Shown one piece after another: positions 1-12,100 of a stretch of DNA of 64,000 bases (position 1 is the first letter of the stretch; each line of letters begins with the position of its first letter). The notes below the pieces were generated by a model. The model was not told where the DNA came from, did no database searches, and saw only the letters and a program-made list of their open reading frames with translations. Made by a program: the position numbers and the translations under genes. Origin of the DNA: Notospermus geniculatus (taxonomy: Eukaryota; Nemertea; Pilidiophora; Heteronemertea; Lineidae); the NCBI GenBank assembly GCA_002633025.1, contig NMRB01001255.1, forward strand, positions 120,322 to 184,321, read 5' to 3'.

Positions 1-419
1 CATTCGGAACTTCCGAAGGCAACTGCTCGGCAATTTCCGTGACGGCTCGCATTTCCCCTCGGACACAATTCCAAGGCAGCCATCTTGAAGGCGCAACGAT
101 TTCAATGCGTTTCTGGTGGTTTGGATGCGGTCGCCTCATCACACCCTGCGCATGAACGAAATAGTTCACACAAAAACGTTGCGTTATTGATCAATAATTG
201 GCAGATTCGGTGACATATCGGTAAGTTTATATATAATATGCCTCAACATATCCAGTAAATAAGGTTGGATATCTTAGCAGGCCCAAATTCGGCGAAAATA
301 GTTCCACGGTCGGTCACGTGGGTTTGTTGATAACAATATGGCTGCCTTGGACTTGTGTCCGAGGTGAAATGCGCCGCCCAGTGGATAGATAAGCAGTTCG
401 CCTCAGGTCGTTCCGAATG
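1..419. repeat. Foldback element, terminal inverted repeats
   Basis: The window begins with CATTCGGAAC and the matching GTTCCGAATG lies at 410-419. Inside, CTCGGACACAATTCCAAGG (58-76) pairs with the arm at 346-364. Several hundred bases fold on themselves with no coding content: a MITE-like element. Confidence 0.8.
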
Positions 420-643
420 ACTTTCTAGAAGAGGCCCCAGAAGTGAATGAGCTGGATCCTAACGGTATAGAAGTTGTATAATAAAGAAACCCTGAGAAAA
501 ACAAAAAAATGTGAAAAAAATATAACAAGAGTCAAGATATTTGAACGATAGGTCCACAATTTGGACAATGTTACCACATGCAAAATTTTACGTAATAGTA
601 TTATTAAGTACATGTATCAGCAGTCGACTATACAGTTTGCCTA

Positions 644-785
644 TTATAGGCTGTTGTTACACAGAATGTATCACTCACTTTTCATTTTCAGTCTTCATTT
701 TCCATTCAAAATCAAAATCACAAAATGAACGCATATGGAAAATGCATGTGTTCATTCTTCAGGTTATGGATTCATTTCTAATCTA
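644..785 (+). repeat. Family A MITE copy
   Basis: Starts TATAGGCTGTTGTTACA and contains the family body (CACTTTTCATTTTCAG, CATTCTTCAGGTTATGGATTC). Related copies lie at 4322, 7655, 7822, 13873, 15255 and 15933. Confidence 0.65.
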
Positions 786-787
786 AA

Positions 788-1008
788 CTTCCCACTTAAC
801 ATGTACCTGTCCCATTCCTAAACTCGGAAAAATGACCAAATCCTAAGTTGAAGATATCGCACGCTGTCATTCTTTGCCAGGCTCGGGAGTGGGACGAGTA
901 AGTGGACAGGACATTACTGTTTCGAACTGTACCCCCACCCCATTATCTTCATCTTTGGGTTTAGTCATTTTTTCTGAGTTCAGGAATGGGACAGGTAAGT
1001 GGGAGTTT
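788..1008. repeat. Foldback element
   Basis: CCTGTCCCATTCCTAAACTC pairs with GAGTTCAGGAATGGGACAGG about 160 bases later, and the outer TCCCACTTA/TAAGTGGGA arms also pair. Confidence 0.75.
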
Positions 1009-1812
1009 AGAGTATATAACAGCAGCCTTGGGCATGTTGGGGGTCCACCAGTCCTATTAGAAAGTAAAGTCTCAGGTTTTTGTGATATCCACCGTTTCAT
1101 AATTTTCCTCGGTGGATTCTAGATAGGCAGAGACAGCGAACAACATTTCCCCTTTAAGGATGGGAAAAACAATGGGAACAAGCACATCGGGTCTATCAAA
1201 TCAACAAGTTAGCACATTAAACCAGAGTAATTGTGTCACTTTACTTGATAAGCTCTAGGAATCCCACATGGCATAGATTGGCCTAGGCCTACTGCTCTGA
1301 TTAAAACAATTTATGTATGTATACATATGTACGTGGTGTGCAAGTAATGGTGTATGTGATATTTTGACACATTCGGGAATACGTCTGATGATATTTAATC
1401 ATTCAGTAAGATAAGCACTAGGTGTGTGGGATGCTATCGCGTATAACATCATCATCCATACAGGTTTGTATCGTTTTATCCATCACTGACAATACGAAAG
1501 GATGTTTCCATGGACATAGCATCTACTATTGGAGTTCCAAGTGAGAGGCATGCTTCCTATGTTCGATAACAGTGCTTCGAGAAAGCAGTGCTGTTTAAGT
1601 TGTATGGCAATTCTCAGAAGAATTATCGTTTATCGTTAATACATCATGTACACTGAGTTAGGGCTGGACACCACTCAAATCCTTTTGGCCCGCGCTAAAT
1701 AATTGAACCATTTCACTTCCAAGACCAAATCGCCAGAAATATAAATAATATGAAACAACAAGCTTGAAAGGGCCTGAAACTTACTTATCCGTTGGAAACC
1801 TCTCATCAGGGA

Positions 1813-1941
1813 TGTTTAGAAATCACACGATATACGTTTACGGCAACATTATTTTTCATACTACACAAAAACTAGATTTTATATTGCATTTTGAGAACGT
1901 TGTCGTTAACGTTTACGTTTATCGTTTGATTTCTAAACCTC
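1813..1941. repeat. Family B foldback MITE copy
   Basis: Arms TTTAGAAATCACACGATA and ATCGTTTGATTTCTAAA surround CATTATTTTTCATACTACAC. Better-preserved copies are at 10382, 16222 and 39463. Confidence 0.75.
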
Positions 1942-2207
1942 ACTATCGCATGCTTTCCAACCTATGTGACATCGTCACATGGCTTCTGTAAGATTTGAGA
2001 ATTCCGTAGGTTTGTCAGCTATAAAGAAATTGCAATCCAAAACGGTTTAAAGAGGAACTTGGAAAATTTGCATCCTGCAACTAAAAAAGCAACAATAAGC
2101 CTCACACATCCTGGTTCGTTTTCTTTATCTTTGTTGGGACAATTTTTTAAAAACAACTGAATCCAGGATGTTTTTTGGGTAAACATAATAGGAGCTGTCA
2201 GTGAGTT

Positions 2208-2350
2208 GACCAATAGGTGTCTCTACGGCCTAATTCAATGACCAATGGGCATTCACGGTTGATTGAGCACCAATCAAGAAACCTTTCTTTTGTATCGGTC
2301 CGGCTAGAACTTTGCTGCCATCTTTTGGCAATAAGCACGGCTGCTGACTG
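2208..2350 (-). repeat. Dispersed repeat (GGTGTCACTA family)
   Basis: Shares GAGCACCAATCAA and GCTGCCATCTTTTG words with the opposite strand of 29665-29815 and 35425-35690. Confidence 0.45.
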
Positions 2351-2986
2351 CTTCTGTTGAATTGGGAATCGTCTATCATTTCATTAATTGAAGGAATAAT
2401 TCATTAATTGACAACTTGGGCATCGGTTGGCATAAAATTCAGGTTGCAGGTTGACCTGCAAAGCAATAGTATATATACATTTCACTTCACCATTGGACAC
2501 TAACACTGACCCTAACCATTAACCTGCAATCTGCACTTTACACTGATCTCTTTGACATCATGAGTGTGACACGTGATTGGATTCCAATCTGGCTGTCATG
2601 TTACTAATGCAGAAAACATCCCAAGGAAGAGGAAAAGGAACCAGGATGTGCGGGGGTTTCCGGCTTCTCATTCCCGGGAATACCGATATCTAGGTCAGTG
2701 ATCTATTGCATGGGATGTTATAAGGATTCAATCATCAAAATGTAGAGTTAGATTCTTGCTTACTTTCCCGGTGGTGGCAACAAATACATGAAATAGCCAC
2801 TACTTTTTCGAGGGTCACAAAATAGCCACTTGCCAGTGGATGGATGGCTCTGCATGCAAGGTAAGGTGACTTACTTTTGGTATTATTGGCATGATTCAAT
2901 CAAGCTACTCTTGATGCAAAACCCATCACAGATATTTTTTGTTAGTGCATTGAGACATTGTCGTCGAATTTATAAATATATAAACA

Positions 2987-3055
2987 TGTAAATGTACATG
3001 TACATGTACATGCAGCTTTTGACAAGTCTACATGTACATGTACATGCACATGCAC
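2987..3055. repeat. ACATGT-type simple repeat
   Basis: Two runs of alternating ACATGT/GCACAT units separated by 20 bases. The same word recurs in many short tracts in the window. Confidence 0.8.
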
Positions 3056-3944
3056 ATCCTTGTCAAAAGTTTAAAGACAGCAGTTTTTAAAAAATTTTCA
3101 AAGACTGTTGGGTGTAAAGCTGCCAAATTTTCACCCGTTATGGGTAGTCCTGTTGGGTATCGTGTCATGGCCAGTACATAATCAAGTTATTACATGTATT
3201 ACATAATTTTCCGATGCATTTTTCCGACTTTTTTAATAGATTCCCCGTAACTGGTGAAATTTTTATACCTTTTCACCAAACAGTCTTCGACACATATAAA
3301 AAAACAGTCGTGCCGCCTTAAACATCTTGACAAGGGTCTACATCTACGACACAATAGTATCAATTCTTTTGGGATACATGTCTGTACATGTACATGTACA
3401 CAGGTATGATTCTTAGCAGTCTTCTACTGGCGTCTTTGCAGCAATGCACTGAGGGTTAATGTATAATCCGTTATTTAATTTTCTGTAGTCGGAATTATGT
3501 GCTGATGCATGATTTGAAAAATATTCCCCGGAGAACCTTGCATATAAAAAGTCGAAAAGTGAATGTGGTGGATGAAATGGCTGCAGGAGGTGAATGAAAA
3601 AGATATTCAATTACTGAGAACCAATAAAATCAGATGCGCGGACTCCATTCACAGGGGACTTATGACCATTGAACGCATAAAGTATCTTCATTGCGGTTGA
3701 AATTGACAACCGGAAAACTGATGCAATAAACCGATTTCACTCTTTGTTGGTAGGGTGGGTTCAGGACACGTCACCGCCACTCCCAGTGATTGCTCGACGG
3801 ACATTCCTTTGCAAAAGCAATTTTTCTGCTTAACTGCATCTCTGCAATGTATAGAGCAGGGACGGATGCTGGGATGGGGTTGTACTGCATGAACTGTGCG
3901 CACGTGCCCCCCCCCCCCGTTTTCAACTCCTCGATCAGGTCATT

Positions 3945-4322
3945 AGTGAGTTTTCGCAAGCCTGGCGAATAACGAAGTACGAAATACGAAATTGGACTTC
4001 ACTTCAAGGACCTAATGTATTTCTGGAGATGGTTGTGCCGCAAATATCGCCTGCTGCAAGTGCGTCTTTTAGCGAACCGATAGAGTTGCAGTGTATATTA
4101 CACTTGGAAAGTTATCGTTCGTTTCCACTTCGTAGCTAAGTGGAATTTAAAAATTCAAGGTGCGCCAAAACTCTCTCGGTCTTACATGATATGCTAAAAG
4201 ACGCTCTGACAGCAGGGATATTTTATGGTACCAACCATCTCCTGAAATACATTGGATCATGGAAATCATGTTGAATTTCTTATTTCGTACTTCGTATTCC
4301 GTCAGGTCTGCGAAAACTCACT
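3945..4322. repeat. Family C foldback MITE copy
   Basis: Arms of about 55 bases: GAGTTTTCGCAAGCCTGGCG and ACGAAGTACGAAATACGAAA at the left, their complement at 4270-4320. Other copies are at 13427 and 27130. Confidence 0.85.
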
Positions 4323-4413
4323 GTTATTCTTCAGGTTATGGATGATTCGTGCCACATCACAGACCTGGCAGATGACGAGTGGAAAAAGAACTCCTATAAC
4401 AGCGCCCGAATTT
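4322..4413 (+). repeat. Family A MITE fragment adjoining family C copy
   Basis: TTCTTCAGGTTATGGATGAT to CCTATAACAGCGCCC. Only the 3' half of the family is present. Confidence 0.55.
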
Positions 4414-4563
4414 CTTGTTTGTAATAACCTTACTTGCAGGACTAGATAATAGCAAGAAGTCAATCTCCAGAATTCACGAATTGCAGGACTTGCAGGACTA
4501 CATGTAGGGTGGTCACTACTCTACATCATCTTATGGGTGAAATTATTTTTCTAGTTTTTCCAG

Positions 4564-6198
4564 GGGTTGGAGTTGACATAAAGCGCAGTTCAAGAGTTAC
4601 CCAAAATCAGGACAAAGAGGCAACCTGGCCGCGAACACCACAACCTCAGAGACCCAGCAGAAACCAAGGTAGGTCCTTGGGCCAGTCTCGCCCTCTTTCT
4701 TTGGAACAGGCAGATTTTCTGGCATCCAAACTCCGTCGTCGACCTAGTTCAACAGGCAATGTTTCCAGATCGCAGGGATCGTCGGACGATGGGAGTTCAC
4801 GAGAGAATCTGTCCCTGTGTGGGTCGAGGACTTCACCGAGTCCTCGGGTGTCGCCGCGGAGTCCGTGTGTTAGTGAGCCAGTCAGTGGTGGCAGGACGAT
4901 ACCGCCGACAAGATTTTATTGGGATGACAAAATGTCTCCAAGTTCGCCGAAAACTCTGTCGGCGAAAAAGATTTCACCAGTGGAGGTAGCACCTGGTGGT
5001 CGCAGAAAGTCACCGACAACAGACAATGCCTCGTTTCAGTCTGGTAATGCTTGGGCTGTTGTGTCGGCTGCAAATCAAAACAATGCTCCTGAGAAACAAG
5101 GCAGAGAATTGCATCCACCTCGGCCTCCTGAATCAACCGGGGGTTTCCAGTGGGATAATCAGTCGTCGCCACCAGAGACGCATGTCAGTACAGTCGAAAC
5201 CGAGACGCAGACGGACAATGCTGCTTTCTTGTGTCGTTGTCAGAGCTGTGATATACCTCAGTCTAGAGTGCAACTGAGTGATCGGAACGCAAACCAAGTG
5301 CCACGAAGTATCTCGGCTGATACGTACCCCACCATGAGTGTTTCCACACAAAACGTTGCTTCATTTTCGAAGTACATGGGGGTGTCACAGGTGATAAACT
5401 TTTTCAAACGTCGTAGCACTGGTTTGGGGAAATATGCAATTGTGAATAAAGACAATGTCGATGGACAGGGAAATGAAATATCAATGTCAGATGATGGCAC
5501 CATATACCCTCGGGAAAACCAAATAAAGCGCTTCGGGCATCACTACAGCAATATTCCACTGCGCGATCCAGATGATTCGGACGATGCAGACGAGCCAATG
5601 ATGGCCGCTGACCCTGCGCCCGTTCTTAACCCCTGTTTGTCCCAGCCTAGCTTGCATTTACCTCTCGTTCAAAAGATAAAGAATTCAATTCGGTCATTTC
5701 TACCGACGCGCCATGACCCTGTCTACGGTAAACCACATAGGGAAGAAAAAAAGAAGTCCTTTTCGCCACTCCCGTCACCAAAAATCCAAGCAAAAACACA
5801 GAATTCAAATCCGAAGAGTCCATGTTTAAAACGAGGAGAAAAAAGTCCTAAATCATTGAGTCCATTGTTGGGTCACTGCACTAGGGCTCCGAGTAGTCCG
5901 AAAAAGGATGGCACATGTAGTCCTAAAAGTGAGCATCATAGTCCAAAAAAGGAACACAGTCCAAAACAGCATACTAAAGTGTCTTATTCAGCAGTGCTAC
6001 GAGATGTGTTCAGTCGGAAATTCAGAAGTTATCGTGACAAGAACGATAATGCTAACGTAATTACAACAAATCCAGTTGTGTTGAATCCTCATCCTGTAAT
6101 TGGGAAGGACGCTAACGGTAATGTAGACGGTGCTGCGAAGCAAGAGTTACCACGGATTGTGACCCATGTTCCGGATGAAGTGTCCGAACCACCCAAAG
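4564..6198 (+). CDS. ITPRID: ITPRID-like gene, large 5' exon (Ser/Pro-rich, disordered)
   Basis: The acceptor is a strong polypyrimidine tract ending TTTTTCCAG at 4563, and the donor is AAAG|GTAGGG at 6198/6199. The frame is open throughout (about 544 codons). The sequence is low-complexity and hydrophilic. It has an ETQTD motif followed by a CRCQSC cysteine cluster near 5200-5260 and a dense run of SPK-type motifs at about 5811-5970. There is an ATG at 4509 in the same frame, but the residues between it and 4564 look like translated intron (hydrophobic, from the T-rich tract), so I prefer a spliced start further 5'. Assignment to the ITPRID gene rests on phase agreement with the next exon and on similar composition, not on a recognised domain. 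Confidence 0.75.
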
Positions 6199-9100
6199 GT
6201 AGGGGGATTCAGGCCATCTTGATGTGGACAAACCTCTTGCGAAAGTCTGCGGAGGAAAAAAAATGTACTTGCGTGCACTGTACATTGGACCACGAATGCA
6301 CATCCCATCGCTGACTTTCGCAAGGGATCTGTTGATGTTATTGTAGTTGTGTTTCGTGGGTCCATGTGATTTTTTCCACCTATTGTAATGTTGTGCTTGT
6401 ATTAAATTATTTTCGTCGTCCAAAAATGAATTTTTGCCGTCTCTACAGACCTTTCCAACAAAGATGGCGACTTACTAGTTCTTGATGACGTCGTGGCCAT
6501 TCATTGTCCAAGCATGACACTACACTGTACCAACCATCGTCTCAAAGAATTATTTTACCAGTACATTGTGAACTTGTGCCCATGGCCCGCTTGACGAACT
6601 AGTGGCCATTGAATGGTACTAAGCTTCTGACGTCATATGGTGAGAACTGATACCGCCATCTTTGTTAGAAAGGTATAATATCGCGTAGAATTGTCCACAT
6701 ACATGTCCAGTGACCGCAGATCATACTAATTTTGATCTGAGGCAAATTCTCTTGAACACTGCATGCAAACATTGGCCACTGCGAAGGAGAATATTCTTTT
6801 TATTTGACTGATCTACATACAAATGCACACATTTGAATGAAATGGTACGATTGTTGGTCTGTCTAAAGCCGGTGACAGACTGGTGCGTACGCAGCGCGTC
6901 CTGCATGCGTTCCGCCAATCAGATTCTTCGGTAGGTGTTTCGGTCCGTGTTACCGCCTGCTTGATTGGTTGAACGCTTTCGGACGCGTTGCTTACGCGCC
7001 AGTCTATCACCGCCTTAACTGTAGGCTTTTTACCTATAATGGAAAGGTTAATAGATCAGGCCTACGTCATTAACTGTCCAACGCATGGTCAGGGATTCCT
7101 TTCCTATTCAAAAGTAGAGTTGGTTTTGTTGTTAATGTGTTTTACATAAGGTCATAGTCCCTAGTGGGCCTGCTGTGCCTTTGTGTCGTCGTGCTAAGTG
7201 GAATTCCATGTCAGATCTTGGTGTCCAGTCAGCAAGTCATCAATAGTTCAGAAGGGAACTGAATGTATAATTTTATCTTGTGCTTCGTGTGGCCATCCAG
7301 GATTACTCAGGAAATCTTTGAAAGGAACGTACTGTACGTGCCTTGGAAACAGATTCTTTCCACGATTTGGTAAATACATTTTTTGGCCAACTACACCAAG
7401 GAGCAAGGTATGGAGGTATAAAATATTTTCTTATTTTATACCTCCATGGTATAAAGTTCAGATTGCAGGTTAATGGTTAGGGTCAACATTAGTGTCCAAT
7501 GGTGAAGTCAAATGTATTGCAATACTATTACCTGTAGGTATTACGTGCATTTACCAACGGCAAGGGGCACAATATCTGTTGGAAGGTAGCCGAAATAATT
7601 TTCGGCTCTTCAGGTTTGTCATTCTAAGTTTTGGACTGCGGTTACAGAGGACGTCATTTTCCACTCGTCATTTGTGATTTGGTACGAAGCATCCGCAACC
7701 TGAAGAATGAACGTTGCCTTCTCCATTAACTGTTTACATTGCCCCCAGCCACCAGCCTTCCAGTGGGTGTGTCCAAAATGTGAGACATCTGCCCGAAGTA
7801 TAGGCCTATTATTTACATGTAAAGCGGCTGTAACATATGCACAGATATGAACTACTCACTTTTCATGTTTCATTCATCATTTTCCATTCAAAACCAAAAT
7901 CAGAAAATGAACGTCGGTGTGAACAATGGAGAATGCAATGTTCGTTCTTCAAGTTACGGATTCGTGCCAAATTACATATGACCAGTGAAAAATGAGCTCC
8001 TATGAAAAATTAAAACTCAAGCAGCAGATTCTCTCTCAGATGACATTGGAATGGGAATCCCCGCTATTCCCCTTGTGTCATATCAGGTCACCACTCGACC
8101 AGAACCAATAGAATTATTGTATATCGTCAAACCTATGGATTCTTTAAATAGCAGGTTTATCACACCAGTGTTTGCAATATTATGAATAACAAGTGCTGAA
8201 TGCCTTCCACGTCTTTCCTTAAAATTTTTGAATGGGTCACTGCTCGGTTATACACAGGAGATGGCTATGAAACGTTGCAAAGGGGGTTGTCTGTAGTGTA
8301 TTTGTGACTGTCAATCACAGAACATGGCCCAGGACAAGTCAATTTTAACAGCAGGAACTCATGGGTAAGTGGGGAAATGTTTCCGTATTTGATGGGGAAA
8401 AAATTCCCAGTCCTACTGCTCCTGCTTGGACGTTATAGGCATAGGCTTGTCCATCAGAGCTCATAGGTGCATGGTACTTTTAGAAATGTGTTCGGAGATA
8501 GCATTAGGCCAGGTAGTGCTGTGGTCAGAGTGTTGTCCAACCATCTGAGAATCGTGTATTTGAAACCATGTATTTTTCCAGATTTGGCAAAAATGTTTTA
8601 ACGAGGGTTGAATTCCTCATGATGCCAATGTAAGGCCTCGAACACCGACCACTTTTAGAAATCCTTTGGCATGGACGGCTGACAAAGCTGATTCTGTGGC
8701 CAACTTCTGTGGCGAGAAGCGACTGACAGACTTCTTGTACTTGTTTCTTCTAGTAAAGTTTCCGCTTTGGCTGCTGATGATTGAATTCATCACCCTTCCT
8801 CGACCTTATCAATTGGCAGGTCGTACACTGGTGTCATGCAATCTTTTCACCAACATTTTGTTTCCAAAATACTGTACTTCTCAAAATTATATATTCAGTA
8901 CTTGAAAGGTGAACAAAATTAATGTTTAGCGATACATTGTATTTGGTTCGTCTTCAAACAACTTTAATTGGTGGTACAATTCAGGAGTTGTATATTATCA
9001 AACTATAGCCTTATACTGTAGTGATGTCATCTTCGCCTGATACTACTCAACGTGAAACGGATCCGTTTCTAAACCCCGGCCTATTTCTTGTGCCTTCCTT

Positions 9101-12100
9101 GGCAGCAGTTACACCTTGTCATCAGTCTAGCATTAGTGTCAATGTACTTGTGAATATTTCCGATACACCGTCTATTACATATTCTTTTATGTAATATATT
9201 GTTGTTCCATTAAATCAGTTATCATTGGCCTATAAATGTCAACACACAGGAATAAAGCATTCAGCTGACATAATTTTTCATCACGATGTATGAACACTTT
9301 ATTAGGTGACCATGCATACAACAGTACGTAATTACCTCACAAGTCATGAGGCCTAGGTATATGCCTATGCTCCATTCATAACGACTGCAGAATCCCTTTA
9401 TCAATGCTCCTTGAAGAAAACTCTTAAGAGGAGATGGATCTATTGCTATTGGATGAACGCAGGAAGAGTGCTAATAAGTTATGTCATCGTTTTATGATCT
9501 GGGCAGTACACCATCAGCAGATTTGGCCACGGACTCGGATGATGTGGACTTAAAACTGCAGTTGTTACCAACTTGTATTATAATACTAATACATGTAGTA
9601 CTTGGTATTACAACTGAGGTCAGGTGGTCAGAGGGACGGTGTATAGGGGCATAGTGCAGGTCCAAATATGAAGTAAGGATATGGAAGGATATACTATGCA
9701 GGAAAATTTATCAGAAATTCTTCATGGCATATGTCAAGAATGTTCCACTGAAAACATTTTCTTCTCGGATTCTGTCAACATGTATGTGGATGTGATTTAT
9801 CTGTGTTTATGAAATGGCCCAAAAGGTTAAAAAAGGGACGTGAAATGTGTTGGAAACAAGTTTTAACTTTTTGTCTCTCTGGTGAGTAATTTTTCCATGT
9901 CCTTTGGTGCCGTGTTGTGTCGTGACACTGTTGTTTTCAGTTCATATAATCCTTCTCTATTTATAAATGTTTTTAGGTTAATAGTTCAATGATGTATGTA
10001 ATTATTCGTCCCTGTCATGGTCCATCCGAGAACATCATTATCAAGTACTAATTAAATATTATCATTCCTCATTATGTGACAATGGGCAGGAGTGTCGTCC
10101 TCGGTGTTCTAACACTGTTCGTAGATTTGTATTATCTTGGCATAATGACAGTTACGTGTATATCATATGACAAGACTGTACCCTGAATACACTACCTACA
10201 CGTACAGAGAATGTACCCAAAGTTACAACTGATTACCTCCACCAAAATCCCAGTTGTGAGATAATGCCGATGTCACGTTTTTGAATGTTCCCCATTTCTG
10301 AGTTTTTCCCTACAGCAGCAGGACGATAAGGGACACAGAAAAACATGTAAATGTAGATATATCTGCCAGCGTTTACCAGACAATAGGGTGGTTCAGAAAT
10401 CAAACGATAAACGTAAACCTTAACGACAAAACGCTATTTTTGTACCGAAAATGCAGTATAAAATCTGTTTAATGTGTAGTATGAAAAATAACGTTGTCGT
10501 GAAGCTAACGTTATCGTTTGATTTCTTAAACTCCCTAATAAGAACACTCTGACATACGGAAACACTGGCAGATGTCAAACCTGAGTCCAGCTTCTCCTGT
10601 TGTTGATGGTCGGCATTGCTGACCACACAGCAGGCTGTTGACATCTTCGAATCACAGTCCTGACACTGCATCTTCGATAATCGAAGGCCGATCTGCTCAC
10701 CACTACGTCACATTGCACATCACCCTTCGAGAAATAGACCAGTCGGCGGCGTATCTTGGCACGATGCCAACTTTAGCGGGCGACCAATCATATTGCACTT
10801 TATATCGGGTCTTCGGCTACCACTCTTTGTACCACGATTCAAATTTTACAACACCGATTCTGATTGGCCTCTTCTTCTCGAGGCGGCAGATACGTGGACC
10901 GGTCAATTTCTCGAAGGGTGATGTGCGGTGTAACGCAGTGGATAGCAGATCGGCCTTCGATCATCGAAGATGTGACACTGACGCTTTTGATTTGAATGTT
11001 GGAGGTGTTTGATCCAAATGGCAAAAGCCAAGTCTTGTGACCTTACAACTGCGATTTTGTTGTATTATGATGTGAATACTAACAATTAATTCATTGATTG
11101 ATGAGAGATGAATAAAATGCAAGAACTGATTTACTGATAATATTGTATAATTGTCCTTCATCCTGGCCATGACAAACGTACACTTATTAAGCAGAATTGC
11201 CAAAGCTCCCACACAGTACATCTGAATACCTAAAAGTATGTGATTCATATCCATGTGCCAGCAATTGCGATTCTTTGACAGGTCATAGCCGTTCGTATTA
11301 ACAAGTCAAATTATTACATTGCAGTTGGCCTAATGACATTTCTTTGCTACGGTTCTCCTCGATTTCAGGTCCGTCCCGTTCAAAGGAGAATGCAGTGAGG
11401 GAATGGGTCAACAATCTTCCACAGGCAGCTAAGGACGGGTGAGCAGACAGATATCTCAGCAACTTCTCAATCTCAGCAACTTCTCAATGTTCGTCCAGGT
11501 GTAACATCTACATGTATCACCATTTTTGTCTTTGAATATTCCTCTTCGTTGTACTGCCCCATTGAAAAGTCATGGCCTCTCTAGCTGTTTTTTGTCACTA
11601 TGGGCCGTATGTACCAACGACGATTATCTTGAACTCAGGTTGAGCCACAGCTTTTCAATTGTTCAGGTTTGCCAGTGCATGATGGGCCGTATGCACCAAA
11701 CGAAGATTATCTTGAATTCGGGTTAAGCCACAACTTTTCCATTGTCACAATATGCCCTGGCAAACCTGAACAATTGAAAAGTTGTGGCTTAATCTGAGTT
11801 CAAGATAATCTTCGTTTGGGGCATACGGCCCGATGTGACAAAGGAAAAGTTGTGGCTCAACCTGAGTTCAAGATAATCTTCGCTGGTGCATACGGCCCTT
11901 TCCGTTCCAAATACAAAGAATGAAACACTGAAAAATGGAGAACACTGGCAGATGTTACACCGGGATCGACATTCCATCTCCTACAGTCACTTCGCCTTCG
12001 GACTACGCTCACTCACGGTGCAGTCCGAAGGCGTAGCAAAATGAACCCTTGATGGTTCAAAGATGTGATGATCACACTGCACCTGACTTGTGCCTGACTA

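Larger units (their letters stand above)
1..4508. other. Upstream of the ITPRID-like gene: repeats, no coding exon recognised
   Basis: About half of this stretch is inverted-repeat elements (listed separately). No open frame shows domain similarity. Donor-like sites (for example 995 and 2860) do not give an ATG exon ending in the phase 1 that the exon at 4564 needs, so the true first exon is either missed or lies before the window. Confidence 0.5.
6199..11370 (+). other. ITPRID: Intron of the ITPRID-like gene (5.2 kb)
   Basis: Non-coding except for the short read-through at its 5' end. It holds foldback elements at 6448 and 6862, family A copies at 7655 and 7822, a tRNA-like SINE at 8505, a family B copy at 10382 and a long hairpin at 10660. 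I see nothing else between about 8600 and 10380. Confidence 0.7.

Noticed and set aside
4509-4563. ATG at 4509 as the start of the first large exon
   Set aside because: The intervening sequence is a T-rich acceptor tract ending TTTCCAG; its translation looks intronic.
10638-10680. Exon-like AG/GT pairs inside repeats
   Set aside because: They fall in element arms and break phase with the accepted exons.
10638-11012. A 124-codon open frame
   Set aside because: It lies almost wholly within the foldback element at 10660-10981 and its complement is equally open; no protein character.
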